Source of the DNA: Leptodontidium sp. MPI-SDFR-AT-0119
Lineage: Eukaryota > Ascomycota > Leotiomycetes > Helotiales > Leptodontidiaceae
Assembly: GCA_020726505.1 (NCBI GenBank)
Contig: JAHLEZ010000012.1
Location: forward strand, 868,001-932,000
DNA length: 64,000 nt
Reading direction: 5' to 3'
Position 1 is the stretch's first letter; each line of letters starts with the position of its first letter. The notes beneath the pieces are model-generated. The model did no database searches and was not told the DNA's origin. It saw only the letters and a program-made list of their open reading frames with translations. Both the position numbers and the translations under genes were made by a program. This document shows, in pieces, positions 47,260 through 59,352 of the stretch.

Positions 47260-49467
47260 CTACCACTTAGGGTCATAGACTTGCTTCTTGATCCACGCCG
47301 TCAAGGCAACATCTCCCCACTCCTCCCACTCGACCCACGTCTCTTCGGGTAATGTGCTGACGCCTTCGCGGCGGGCGGTCTTCATCACTTCCCGTGCGAC
47401 GACCACGCTGGCATCACGCACACGCTCGATCTTGGGATAGATGAGGCCCATGCGGATTTCTTCTGAGTTGAGGCAGCCTGCGAGGGCGGCGGCGGAGGTG
47501 TACACCATGCTGTCGGTCACGCGGGTTGTCTTTGCGAGGATGGCTCCAAGTCCGAGACCGGGGAAGATGTAGCTGATTCAAATTAGTAAATTGCTAAAAT
47601 CATGACAGTACGTGTCGAGGAGCTGAGGAAATGCTTACACATTGTTTCCTTGGTTAGGGTAGTAGGTAGTCACACTGTCCATATTCTTGGTGGTGAAAGG
47701 AGAGAAGGGAGACCCGGAAGCGAAGATAGCAGTGCCTTCAGTCCAGGTAATTGCCTGTTCGAAGGTACATTCGGCCTTTGTCAAGGGGTTGCTCAATGGG
47801 AAGAGGATAGGTCGGCGTCCGAGTCCACCTGCATCGACGGAGACCTTCAAAGCACGGACAACCGATTCGGTGAAGACGCCGAAGGTAGCAGTCAGACCGA
47901 CGAGAGCTGTTGGCTTGACGTATTCAATGACGGCTTCAAGGGTGCTGAATTGGTGACCGTTATTGTCTGTTCTCGCGAAGATCTTCTTGTGCTCAGCGAG
48001 TCTGTCTCCACGATCTTTTGTCACGAGACCCTTGGTGTCAACGAGCCAGAACTTGTCCCTGGCTTGTTGCTCTGAAAGACCACGACGAGTGTAGAATTCC
48101 ATCACTTGTTTAGCGACACCGACACCAGCTGATCCGGCACCCATGAAGACAAGTCTTTGGTCCTCGATGGGGACACCTGACAAGTTGACAGCACCCATGT
48201 AGCTGGCGAGATATTAGTTGAGTATGAGATAAATAAATGGAGTCACTTACCCAGCCAACACGACAGCACCAGTACCCTGGATATCATCATTGAAGCACTT
48301 CTCCTGCTTGTAACGTTCCAAGTACTGGAAGGCCTTCTCGGTCTCGAAATCCTCGAACTGGACAAGCATATTGGGGTAGACCTCCTTCACGGCGGCCATG
48401 AACTCATCCATGAACTCCAGGGCGACCTCGGGTGATACACGCTTTTGTCGGAGACCAAGATACAGCGGGTCACGGAGGTTTTCCTCATTCGCGGTACCGC
48501 AGTCGAGAACAATTGGCAGCGTCTTCTCTGGGTGGATACCGGCTGCGCCCGTGTACAGCGCCAGTTTGCCGATCTATGCGGGTGTTAGCGCAGGCACCCC
48601 CACTGAGGCTTTTGAAGCACATGGGCTGGGCAGGCCAGGCCAGGCCACTTACTGGAATTCCAACACCATTCACACCGAGATCACCCAATCCCAGAATACG
48701 GGATCCGTCAGTTACGACGGCGATCGATGGATCTGGGTACGGCCAATTCCGAAGAATCGTGGCAATCGATTTGCGCTGCTTGATGGAAATGTAGAGGGCT
48801 TCAGGGTGTGTGTACAGGGTGGAATATTGCAGGCAGACATCTCCAATTGTTGGGGTGTACACGAGGGGCATCAGTTGAGCAACGTTGTCGATCATGAGGC
48901 GGTAGAAGAGGTCGGTGTTCTGTTGCTTGAGGGTGGAGAGGTAAAGGTATTTGTCGATGTTCGTTCCACGGCTGTTGATCATCCGCATGGCTCGCTGGCA
49001 TTGCGTTTCCAGACTCTCTAGGACATGTGGTATGAGGCCAGTGAGGTTTTTGGATATTCTTTCATCGGGGCTGAACGATGTACCTGCATCAAAAAGGGTT
49101 AGTGATGTACTGGGCTCCGATATGTGTAAATCACAATACCTTTATTCCATGCAGGTTCTCGGAGAACCTGGTAACCTCCAGCAGAGTTCTTAGGTACGTA
49201 GTCGGTTGTCCGGTATTGTTGAACAGTTCCGTAGTTATTTTGAGCGTATCCTTTAAAGCTATCAAGAGCAGCGGCTTTCATGGCAGCTTCGACATGATCC
49301 ATGTTGACCGCAGACATTGGATCAAAACCAGAAATTCTTCGTTGGGAGATAGACATTCTCTTGCTGATGGTAGTGGCAGTCGACGACCGGCTGATGACTG
49401 AGGATGGAGAGGAAGATCTGGGGGTTGAAAGTTCGGAACTCGAAGTACTGTAACTGTAAGCCGCCAT
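47260..49467 (-). CDS. MAE1: NAD(P)-dependent malic enzyme, 652 aa
   Basis: Malic enzyme: oxidative decarboxylation of malate to pyruvate with NAD(P)H. Exons 49467-49140, 49083-48653, 48573-48251, 48202-47639 and 47572-47260 give 653 codons. Motifs: SPDERISKNLTGLIP, the general-acid tyrosine in VYTPTIGDVCLQYS, VVTDGSRILGLGDLGVNG, the metal-binding VQFEDFE, FNDDIQGTGAVVLAG, the NAD-binding VFMGAGSAGVGVA and FPLSNPLTKAE. The N-terminal 50 residues are Ser/Thr/Arg-rich (ISKRMSISQRRISG) and nearly acid-free, so could be a mitochondrial presequence. An in-frame ATG 12 nt upstream is an alternative start. Fungal forms fuel gluconeogenic carbon shuttling or NADPH for lipid synthesis; cofactor preference cannot be read here. 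Confidence 0.95.
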
Positions 49468-52400
49468 TGAAAGAGGCAAGAGGGCTCGAGGGAGAGAGGA
49501 TTATTCAATATTAAAGAGGGAGAAATGTTTGTCAATCAAAAAAAATAAAAGGGTGGGAGGGGCAGGGCAGTTCTCGACTGATATGTGATTTTGCATTGAT
49601 TGCTTTTTAGTGGGCACAACAATTTTTTAACGTTCTTCCACGACGCTCCACGAGGAAGCAGGAGCACCAGGAGCACCAGGAGCATCAGGCCAGGACCTCC
49701 TTCCATCACCCCCGAAGCTTTGTCACAGAGCTGTCTTGGCCATGTCTTGTTTCGTTGGGGTTTCGGTGGCTTTGGAGGCATTCCGATGGGATGTGGCCTA
49801 TCACGCAGCGGACATCCATCCGAACAGACTTCCAGACGGACGGGCCGGGTCCGTATGTGACAGTTCGGAGTTCCTTCTGACGCATGGGGGCGTGTAGGGA
49901 TGTGTGTGGCATGAGCATGGGCATGGGCAAACCGTGGGATGGATAGATGGTCAGCGCCGTCGGGACTGGCTTGAGTGCATTGCGTTGCGCTGCGTTGAGC
50001 TGTTGTTGACTTCGAGGGTGGACAGACAGATAGATACATTCATTAGATGACAGCAGAGGAGAGATAACCATGAGATGACTGAGATTTGAACAAGACAGTA
50101 GAAATTTAGAAACTCCAAGCATGATTTTACAGGCAAAACCGAAGGAAGGATTTGACAACACTTTTCTGTCCCTGGCTGGTCCTGGGCCAGCAATGCGAGG
50201 AAGCCAGAAGCCAGCCCAGGACGAACCCAGGACTCGGCAGCGGGCGGGACGGAGGGAGGGACTGAGTGGTGAAGCTGGGGCTGGGCTGGGCTGGGCTGGC
50301 TATGGGGCGGAGAAAAAGGTGGCCGGTTGAGGCAAGCCCTCCAAGTGCGACAAAACACATAATTCTCTAACCACAACTAATCCAAGACTATCCATATTTG
50401 AGTAATAGATTTTGATACTATTTCTAAAGCTTGCTTAAAAGTTCTAAACAATTTTCATCTTTTAGATATTAGTTGACGTAGTCTTTTGTGAAGCCGTTTT
50501 GTTGTTCCTCGCTTGCCTCAATCGGCCATCTTTTTCTCCGCCCCACAGGCTGGCTCGCTCGCTCGCGTGCGTGCGTGCGTGTCTCAGCGTCTCCCCGCGC
50601 CAGTGCCTGCCCCTGCCCTGCCCTGTCTGCGTGGCGCCTGGACCTCACTTCAAGCTTGGAGGTCGCCCGACATCACCCGATCCAGGGACCAGCAAATTAC
50701 CGCAATGGACAAGGGCAGAGGATTCAGGGCAGGGCAGAGGGAGGACTCGGGCAGGTAAAGCGAAAGAAAAACATGCGAAAAAAACATCAGCCTTGGGGGA
50801 CAAAAAGGAGACCCGAAGTAATCACGCAGACAACAGGCGGCCATCGTGCCATCCATCGAAGAGGAAGACTAGAGAAACTCAAACAAGACCTTCAAAGAGC
50901 TTGGTGCTGATCACGTGGACCCCCTTTTTGTGCCGTGGCCTGCCCTGACATCGATCGCTCCACCTCCCTCTCCGCCCACTCCTCCACAAGGAGGTTTTAG
51001 AGTTTGCCCCCTTCATCGACCATTACGAATGTACGAAGCTTCTTCCATTTCAGAATTGCTGATCTCGACGTCTGGATCTCACTCATCTCATGCATGCATC
51101 CATCTCAACCACCATGATATGATGTGGGGAGACAAGAAGACGAGTGCACCAGATAAGAGCTTGCAACACGCTGCCACGTCTCACCTCAACACTTATGGAC
51201 AGCCGTGTCTTATCTGAACGTTCACCTGGCCCCTTGGCATCCATTCATTCATCCGTCCCAAGTCGCGGTGCCAGTTCATACTGTAGGATGACATCTGGGG
51301 TTGAAACCGAACCAAGCAATACCAAGCTTCTGTTATCCAACCCGGGTTTTGAGAAGGGGGAGCGATCTTTCACATGGGACCACGACCATCCTTCACATGC
51401 TGTTGTTGAGTTTCACATTCGCATTCTGGGGCGAAAGTCTATTTCTTCACATGAGTTGAAAAGCTTCGATTTCTCAACCTTGTTCGCACCTCACTCATCA
51501 CCAATGCATCTCAACGAACCGAACCTCATAGCCGCAGCTTCTGATAAAGTGTTCTGACATGTGTTGATTAATTAGTATAAAGGTATTTCGCATTTCACAT
51601 GGAATTCTTTCTAGGCTGCCATCTCCGCACTCCGACCATCATATTTCCAAACCCTTCCTCAAAATGCAAAATCCCACTCCAGAACTACCAAAGAACAAAT
51701 GCTGGTGCGGCTCAATGTGCCATTCGGGAGTACCCGGAGACGTCCGTTCTTCAAATCATACAGCGCCGTGAGGGATATAATTGCTTTTGGAGTCAAGATA
51801 TCCCTATTGGGAAACCTTCGTTGCTTGAATAGCAGCCAAGACCAGAAGTGGGAAATCTCGAGCCAGCACTTGACAATTATCTCGGCATCACTTAGCCCTC
51901 AAGCGGGGGCTGTGTCGTGGGGGAATCTCTGTTTGGGCGCCAGTCAGCCAATCTAAGGGCGGAAACCCTCTTCTCCCTCCTGACTTGGGGGAATGCGAGG
52001 TTCCGTTGCGTCGTTATTCCTGTTGCTTGTGCTCGTCCCATGGCCTGTCTGTGGAAAGGGCGTAGTAACAGACAGGAGGAACCTGCATTATATTATGCAT
52101 CCTCGCAATTACCTTCATTCTCGACAATGTTCATGGTTATACATCGCTATCTCGATTGTTTCTTATGAACTTAAGTCATCTTCTTCATTCTCTAATCAAA
52201 AAATCTGGCAGGTGCTTCTACTTACTCCATGAATGAATCCACAAACCCCCCCTTTTTTTTGCTTTCGTTGTAGTACTACTGTGAGGAACGTGCGGCTAAG
52301 ATGGTCACATCAAAATGGACCTTTGAACTTTGCTGTGCCTCCAATGGATAAGCAACGGTACAAATACACCCGCTGGTTTATTGCTTTTCCGCTGAGCTTC

Positions 52401-52519
52401 GATTCAAGCTCCCCATATGTGCTGTAAACAAGGAGTACGCTGTGTCTTGCCAACCCACTCAAATCTCATGCCCATCCAAGCGACAGACCCCCCTCCTTCG
52501 CACATCATTTTATTTCCGT
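49468..52519. other. 3 kb intergenic, malic enzyme promoter side
   Basis: Upstream of malic enzyme. GC-rich low-complexity stretches (50160-50340 and 50540-50760, GGGCTGGGCTGG and GCGTGCGTGCGT types) keep several frames open together, which is composition rather than coding. The 51144-51557 plus frame and others lack motifs. No gene supported; untranslated leader exons or non-coding RNAs are possible. Confidence 0.45.
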
Positions 52520-52765
52520 TCAAACAGTCAGATAACCAGAGTCATCGATCTCGAACACGGTCTTGACGTCAAAATCCCCATCTGATTCATACTTCTCCAA
52601 CTTTTCATTCTCCTCCTCTTCCTCTTCTTCCGGGACACCCATCTCCTCATCCCACACCATCCTTCGTCGTTTGGCTCGTCTTCCACGAATGAAACAATAG
52701 AGTTGGAGCATTCGCAAGAGGAGGATACACTTTAGTATGACAATGGCGTGGTAAAACTTGTGCAT
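52520..52765 (-). CDS. small membrane protein, 81 aa, hypothetical
   Basis: Not recognised. One hydrophobic helix at residues 6-25 (HAIVILKCILLLRMLQLYCF), then a strongly basic edge (RGRRAKRRRM), then an acidic tail with a seven-Glu run. The charge layout fits an N-terminal signal anchor with a cytosolic acidic domain. It is a single exon as drawn. Composition argues for a real protein, but I know no family for it. Confidence 0.45.
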   Translation of the reverse strand: MHKFYHAIVILKCILLLRMLQLYCFIRGRRAKRRRMVWDEEMGVPEEEEEEENEKLEKYESDGDFDVKTVFEIDDSGYLTV

Positions 52766-53438
52766 AAAAGGTGGTGCATTACTTGCTGGTGGCTGCAGTT
52801 GTTAGCTACAGCTGAAATGGTACGTGGAATTATTGAGGCCTGGTGTTGTAGTTGCTCGTTATTTGAGCGGGGAATTGTGAGTTTCTTGTGTTCTTGATTG
52901 GGATAAGACTTACTGGGGTGTATAAGAGGATGAAACTCACGGAGAAGTCTGACATGCTAGTCATGGCAATGGCTAACGAAGAGTTCTGAATTGCAGATGT
53001 TGAGCGCTAGATTGATAGCGTTGGACTGAGGCCTAAGGATGGTATGCTGGTCTGTATTGTATGCATTGGCAATTGGTATGGTATTTAGTAAATTGATATT
53101 GAAGTACAAACATTCGGAGAGAGAGAAAAGAGGTCCAAGTACGTTCTTTGCTCTCTGGTACGTACAGGCGCATTTTCCTGGCTCTTCTTTGGGAAAGCGC
53201 GATACTTCGGTTCTGGCGCCGAATATCTCCTGCTCAGTTTGAGAGGAATTGTCATCGAATCCGAATGGAAGAGTTGAAAGAATAATTTGGTTTCTTAAAA
53301 GCGAAGTCTGTCTAGGTATGTAGAATCAAACTTCAGCTGGATATCCTAAAAGCACAGAGCCAGCATCGCCATGCAAATTTCAATGTTCCAAACCACTAGC
53401 AACCATCCGGAACCATCTCGACATCGCCTCCTCCAAGT
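52766..53438. other. intergenic
   Basis: Between the small membrane protein and the isochorismatase-family gene, both on the minus strand. It would hold the promoter of the former and the 3' flank of the latter. Nothing distinctive seen. Confidence 0.5.
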
Positions 53439-54359
53439 TCAGAACAAGTTCAGCAACTGATTGACGGAAACATGCCCATTTGCAACCGGAAGACCAACAG
53501 CTCCCAAAATCATATCCGAAGTAGTCACAGCTCCAAAGATCCCACCCTCGCCCTTAACGCTTCCAATAGCGCCATCATGCAACTTCTGCTCACTCGCCGC
53601 AGTAGCGTCCTCCACAATCAAGCAGTCGAATCCATTATCATTCGCCTCTCGCATAGTACTACTCACACAGACGTCAGTCGTGACACCACAAAGAATCAAA
53701 TTCTTGATCCCCTTAATATTAAGCAGTAACCCGAAATCAGTATGCTGGAAAGCGCTACGGCCTGGTTTGTCGATGACGTTCTCGTTTGGGAGGGGGTAGA
53801 GCTCGGGGATTATATCGTGGCCTTTTTCGCCTCTGACGAGGAGACGACCGAGTGGTCCTGGGTCACCGATGCCGAGTCCGGATTCGTTGTTTCGACTTCG
53901 GTTTAGCTCTCGGGTTGAGAGGGTTGAGAGGTCTGGACGGTGGCCTTCGCGCGTGTGGTAGATGGGGAAGTTGTGTGCGCGGAAGACGCTGAGGAGGTGT
54001 TGGAGGCGGGGGATGATGGCTCGGACTGGGGTTATGTCGTAGCCTTGGTATACGAGATAGCCTTCAGGAGAACAGACTGGAATGGAGTTAGAAGGGGGTA
54101 TCCAAAAAGTAAGTTTTCTTTGGAGGAATGAGGCGATATTCTGACCGAGCTATTTGACCAGGACATGAGGAATGCGGGACAAACGCAAAAGTGGGATTCT
54201 GACAAACAGATACTGTAGGAAGGGAAATATGGTATTGACAGAGAATTCTGGATACATACAATCCGTTTGCATGTCAATGATTACCAGAGCTGTCGTCTTA
54301 GGGTCAAGCATGCCATCGGAAGGCCAATCGTACGGCTGGGCCTGAATCTTCGGTTCCAT
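53439..54359 (-). CDS. isochorismatase-family cysteine hydrolase, 245 aa
   Basis: Cysteine hydrolase of the isochorismatase-like superfamily. Exons 54359-54260 and 54076-53439 total 246 codons. Catalytic elements: Asp29 in ALVIIDMQTDFCSPEGY (restored by the splice), a Lys candidate in VRGEKGHDI, and nucleophile Cys170 in CGVTTDVCVSSTMREAND, followed by VEDATAA. This C-terminal signature resembles ureidoacrylate/biuret amidohydrolases (RutB-like) more than isochorismatases proper, so a C-N hydrolase of nitrogen-compound breakdown is my preferred reading. An in-frame ATG at 54479 would add 40 charged residues, but conservation starts at the inner ATG. Cytosolic; no signal peptide. Confidence 0.88.
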
Positions 54360-55317
54360 CTTCGAGAGTGACAAAGTTGAGATGGTAGGAGTATCTGTCA
54401 GTTTCCGGTCTTGATACACTTTCTCTGGCACGAAAGCGTGCTTCTTTTCTCTCTCCTCGTCCTGAAGAATGGAATGCAATCCATAAAGCTTCGAAAGAAC
54501 ACCAAGCTGGATCTTGACTTTCGTCGGCCTCTACCGAACAGAGTGAACTTCGGGCTAGCATTTGCACTAAACCCTCTTGGAATGAGTGGAGGCGGGCCTT
54601 CCAGCTTGGAGATTCTATGACACCAAATTTGCTAACGGCGATGACATATAACTTCAAATTCAATATTCAAGACTCGAAGGAGGACGAGAATGAGTTGAAG
54701 ACGGGAAAATATAGACTTGTACAACAACACCTTTTGATGCACGGCTGGCTGAACCTTACTGGTCACATTGAACTGTGTCAGGAATACCACGTCAGAAGGC
54801 CGGTAGCTATATCATTTCGTCGCTCCTTCACGACTTTGAAATAAATGTCTACTACTTCGGTTGGTGGAACTTGGGAATGGTGTAACGTAAAGCCATTCAC
54901 GCGTGCTGGAGATCCCGCAGGAAGCCTTCCCGTCGTCCGTTTCGGCATTCTCGACCACTTTGAGAAGAATGTTTACACTGGCAAATCTCGTATGACATTC
55001 CATGAGTTTTCCTGACTAACTAGATATTGTTTTCCTCGATATTACTCCTTTCCTATTCCACCAAAACTGAGCCCACCTTCTGTGGCTGAACCCGGAGAGC
55101 ACAGAGAGCTTCCTTCGTCCGTGTTGGCATTCTCGACCGCTTTAGGAGGAATGTTTACATTGGCAAATCTCATATGACATTCCACAAGTTTTTTGTAATT
55201 AGAGATCGTTTTCCTCGATTCTTTCAATAAGGAGCGCATACCACCATAACTTTTGTTTCGATCCTGTTGTACTTTGCTCAGATAGTTAGACACGTCAAAG
55301 AGAACACCTGAAGCACA
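54360..55317. other. intergenic containing a degenerate direct repeat
   Basis: Divergent region between the isochorismatase-like gene (minus) and the CYP52-like P450 (plus). Its main feature is the imperfect tandem repeat listed separately. On the minus strand each unit can be read as a short peptide with ECHxRFAxVNI in common, so a small duplicated gene fragment is possible. Confidence 0.5.
54944..55222. repeat. imperfect direct repeat, about 100 bp units
   Basis: Two units, about 54944-55045 and 55126-55222, share GCATTCTCGACC at one end and TTGTTTTCCTCGAT or TCGTTTTCCTCGAT at the other. In the first 60 aligned bases I count about seven differences and all are transitions (A/G or C/T). Transition-only divergence between duplicated copies is what repeat-induced point mutation would leave, but the sample is tiny. 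Confidence 0.7.
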
Positions 55318-57167
55318 ATGTTCGAATTAAGCATCAAATGGCTCCTGTATCTCCTCCCTAGCCTTGTCAGTACTGCTTTATATGTCCATGTCGCGAAAGC
55401 CCATAAAGTGAGTAGACTCTCGAAATCATATACTGAGCAGACAGACGAGTAGAGCAGTAGAATGACAATCAAGCAAAGGCAGATGTTGAGTACATTAACA
55501 CGTTCCATTGCATGCCGCTGAAAACACTGCCATACAAATGGCCTCTTGCACTCGATTTGTTGTGGGAGGCATACAACCATGCTCTGGAAGGACGCATCCT
55601 TCGCTTTTTCACCATGCTCATTACTCCGCTGCCACCAACTTTCGAGCAAAAGCTCCTCGGTGTTAGCGGAATAGACACCACCGACCCTAAAAATATCGAG
55701 TCGATTCTATCGACTCAATTCGAAGGTAATGATGCCTCGTGCTTTGGCACAGTTCAAATTCACACGCTGATGCGATATTCGAAGATTTTGGGATGGGTGA
55801 CAGACCGGCAGTTTGGAAACCATTCATTGGACCAGGAATTTTCACTCAAGACGGGGGTGACTGGAAACGCTCTCGGGATCTTCTTCGGCCTCTGTTTATG
55901 TCAAAACGAGTCCAAAATTTCCTCGAGATTCAGGAGTCAGCAGAAGCACTTATCAAGTGTATTCCAGATGGCGAGATTGTAGACTTCCAGCCTTTGATGT
56001 TTAGCTTCACACTTGATACCGCAACGTATTTGCTCTTCGGCAGAGCGATCAGATCCCTGGCGGACGGAAACGAAGAGGCGAAAGCTTTCGGCGAAGCATT
56101 CCGTATATCCCAGGAATATCTCTCCCACCGAGGTCGACTCGGGTCTCTCCATTGGTTATTGAATCCGAAAAGGTTTCGAGACTCGAACGCAGTCGTGCAC
56201 AACTGGATCGACAAACAGATCAAGGAAGCTCTCAATGGTTACAACTCAAGCTGGAATGGTGCAGAAGGTCGTAAGGCGACCGACTATGGCTTTTTTGGAA
56301 ACTTGCTGGGCGATACTCAAGATCCAAAGGCCTTGAGAGATGCTATGCTGAACGTCCTGCTCGCCGGGAGAGACACAACTGGATGCCTGCTGACCTGGAC
56401 TATGCGCCTACTTGTCCAGCATGAAAAGGTGATGAGTAAGTTGAAGGACGAAGTTCGCAGAGTTGTGGGCGTTGGGAGCGATGCTAGGACCCCGGACAGA
56501 AAGGATATCAAGAAAATGCAGTATCTTTCGTACATTCTCAGTGAAGGTAAGCTTCCAGATCCTGTAACCTCCAATTCTCGGTTTCTAATTCGATATCCTC
56601 ACTCAGTCCTCCGTCTCTACCCATCGGTCCCCATAAACTCTCGCAAAGCCACCAAAACGACAGTGCTACCGACTGGAGGTGGTCCCGATGGCAACAGCCC
56701 TATATTCGTGAAGAAAGGGACTGGAGTTGGATATGCCGTCTATGCCATGCATCGGCGAAAAGAGCTGTATGGGAACGACGCCGAGATGTTTCGCCCCGAG
56801 AGATGGGACCCCGAAGAAGATAGCAACAGCATCAATCTGAAGAACATTGGTTGGGGGTATCTGCCATTCAACGGCGGCCCACGTGTGTGCATCGGACGTG
56901 AGTTTCCCCCTCTTCCTCTCCCTGTTTCCTCTCTTCCGAATTCAATGCAACACGTATTCACAAACCGCACCTGTAGAAGACTTCGCTTTGCTTGAGTCGA
57001 GCTACGTGATCATCAGACTCTTCCAAGAGTTCCAGAGCTTCGAGTGTGATCCAGCTCGACCGATGCCAGCTCCTGGACAGGAGAAACAGGACGTTACGCT
57101 GGTTCTGGCGAGCGGAGATGGATGCTGGATTCGTGCACGAGCATACCAAAGTGCCACCGAAGAATAA
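55318..57167 (+). CDS. CYP52-like cytochrome P450, 526 aa
   Basis: Cytochrome P450 of the CYP52 type (n-alkane / fatty-acid omega-hydroxylase group in fungi). Exons 55318-55407, 55479-55725, 55785-56546, 56607-56897 and 56977-57167 total 527 codons. An N-terminal membrane anchor (WLLYLLPSLVSTALYV) puts it at the ER. Motifs: GPGIFTQDGGDWKRSR (C-helix, family-typical), I-helix LLAGRDTTG, K-helix EVLRLYP, PERWDP, heme-binding PFNGGPRVCIGQ with the Gln supplied across the last splice. Substrate is presumed fatty acid or alkane; some fungal relatives work in secondary metabolism. The gene is intact, unlike the P450 at 7.3-9.2 kb. Confidence 0.92.
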
Positions 57168-58302
57168 AGAGGGTACGGACTGGAGTGGCAGGAGGCAGGC
57201 TCGGGTGGGGTGGGTGAGCGAGCGAGCGAGCGAGCGAGCAGACAAGTAATAAATGCATAAATGAATGGACGTCGAGATAGAGTTTTTCGAGGTGTGCCAT
57301 GCCATGCCATTCCGTGCCACGGACGGGATGGATGGATGGATGGATTGGCCCATTTTTTGGGTGGTGACTGCTGACTCTGCGTGATCCATGCGATTGGAAC
57401 CTTAACTGGTGCTAATTACCTTACTTCTTCTACCCCCGAAGTCAGCCTGGCTCTCCTCCCGCCCACTTCACTTCACTTCACTTCACATCTCATCCTACAA
57501 ATATTTCGACAAGTGCCCAGAGAGATATCTAGGTAGGTATGTAGGTACAGTCCCTCCGCCAGCCCAGCCCAGCAGAGCCATTCCAAGTTCCACTGTCCCC
57601 ATACCGTACCTACCTATACCTACCTACCTACCTACCTACCTACCTACCTACCTACTTTGTACCGCGTGCTGATGGAGGACAGCACAGGACACCAAAGACG
57701 TACGGCTGGCTGTGAGGCTATGTGGCTGGATGGAGGGAGGGGGCGCGCCCAGAGGAGAGGGAGGTTTATTTGCCTACCTAAAAAGTCACGATGACTACCT
57801 CTCTGAGGAGACGCAAAAGCGATGCACGCACTTCACGCCGACTTGGTACCATACGTGCTGCAGGAGGCCCTTCCGCAAGGTAGGAAAGGTACTGTATGTA
57901 CATTGGTAAGGCAAGGCAAGGCAAGGCAAGGTACCTAAGGTAGGCAAGGAAAGGTAGGTGAGGGAGCCCAGTCAGTATCAACGCACAGTACCTACATGTA
58001 GGTACTTCCTTCCAAACGCCATCACATACGTCCACACACTGCTGGGTTCGTCCACCGCAGTCGCTGTTGCCATGACCTCCCTCCCTCCCTCGCTGTTGTC
58101 CCCCGATTCCATCGTCCTTGTCCTTGGTTTGTCGTGGTGTTTGTGCTTCCTCCAGCGCACAGTGTCAACGTACCTAGGTAGATAGGTACCTATTTGCTGC
58201 CAGGGTTCTGGGGTGTTTGTCTGGCTGCTGGATTTGATGTGTCTGCCTTCACTCCCCCGCGTCGCCCTGCTACACCCCCACCATCGTGTTCTTTCTGATC
58301 CA
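57168..58302. other. microsatellite-rich convergent spacer
   Basis: Spacer between the CYP52-like gene (plus) and a small membrane-protein gene (minus). It is packed with simple repeats: GAGC (57216-57240), GGAT (57317-57343), CTTCA (57467-57486), TACC (57607-57655), GCAAG (57907-57930). I see no gene. Confidence 0.7.
57607..57655. repeat. (TACC)n microsatellite
   Basis: About twelve TACC units with one interruption. The complementary motif (GGTA/TAGG) occurs at 57529-57548, so a weak hairpin between the two is possible. Confidence 0.9.
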
Positions 58303-58726
58303 TCACCTCACATTCAGATCCAACGTCGGAGATTGGACATCTCTCTGTCTCCGCCTGGAAGTTCTGGCACCTGGAGGGAGGGACGCCTCATTTTCACGCT
58401 CTTCGAGGGAGTCTTCGAGGGCTTGTTCTGCAAGTAAACTCGTCAGTTCCATTTGATCCAAGTCCTTCCTAGCTTTGGGTTTGAGAATGGCATGCGGTTG
58501 TGCCAAATTCAAGATGAATTTTTTTTTGGGTACATCTTGCCAGGCCGTGTGCGGGATCAATTGGATTGGATTCATACATACTTCGGACCTTTTCTCTGCG
58601 GGGTTCACGAAGACTGACTCCAACAAGAGCTAGGATCAAAACGCAGAGGCCAAAACCAATGTTGAGATAGGCAAACGACGAGTATTCGCGGATGCTGGTC
58701 TGGGAGGTGGAAGAGGAGGTTGACAT
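58303..58726 (-). CDS. small two-exon membrane protein, 89 aa
   Basis: Not recognised. Exons 58726-58582 and 58427-58303 splice in phase (GT at 58581, AG at 58428) to 90 codons. After a Ser/Thr-rich start comes one transmembrane helix (FAYLNIGFGLCVLILALVGV) and a basic edge (REPRREKVRK). The second exon is polar and charged (ALEDSLEERENEASLPPG, then RRRQR). The shape is a single-pass membrane protein with a cytosolic tail. The splice phase and positive-inside layout argue that it is real. No function assigned. Confidence 0.55.
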
Positions 58727-59352
58727 CTTCTCGCGGGAAGGGAAGGGAAGCCTCTAGCTGCAGAATCTGAGTAAGGAGTGCGCTGCGGGCGACGAAGCAA
58801 GTGTCCTTGCAAGATCGCAAGGAATCTGTTTAGGTTAGTGGTAGCAGTGGCAGTAGTAGAGAGGGAGGAGGAGGGAATGGAGGAGCAGGTAGAGGTAGTA
58901 GTGTAAAAATTAGTAGAAAAGAGCACTTGGGGACGGACCTTTGACTTTATGGATGAACTTATGAGCAAAGTTTGCAAATGGTAGGGTTTCTTTATTTCAC
59001 CTCCTCTGGAAGAAGTCGACTGTCGTGTGCAAAGGACTACCCTAGTCATTCACCTGCTTCCACGCGGATTCACCTCACAGCCTTACACCACCGAGAAGTG
59101 AGCTTACCATACCAACCATTCCATCTCCCTTCTTCTTCCTTTTCTTTCCCCTCTTCTTTCTATTCTCCCTTGCAGTGCAAGGCCGTCCCATAATTGGTTG
59201 GATTCCATGCGATCTCGGCTGGTGATCTGCCACCCAGCTTGACCTGTCAGCTCGCTCCCATCCCTTGCTTCTTTTCAATATACACACTAAACATTCTTTC
59301 ATTTCCCCCCGCCATTCCATCTCATCTTACCTTCTCATACCTCGAGGTGACA
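58727..59352. other. divergent promoter region
   Basis: A 626 bp head-to-head spacer between the small membrane protein (minus) and the ceramide synthase gene (plus), with CT-rich leader sequence before 59353. Nothing else recognised. Confidence 0.5.

Noticed and set aside
50488..50948. Three overlapping plus-strand frames
   Set aside because: All three frames are open together in a GC-rich repeat-like stretch, which is a composition effect.
57216..57930. CRISPR-like or satellite array
   Set aside because: Units of 4-5 bp without spacers are microsatellites; the genome is eukaryotic.
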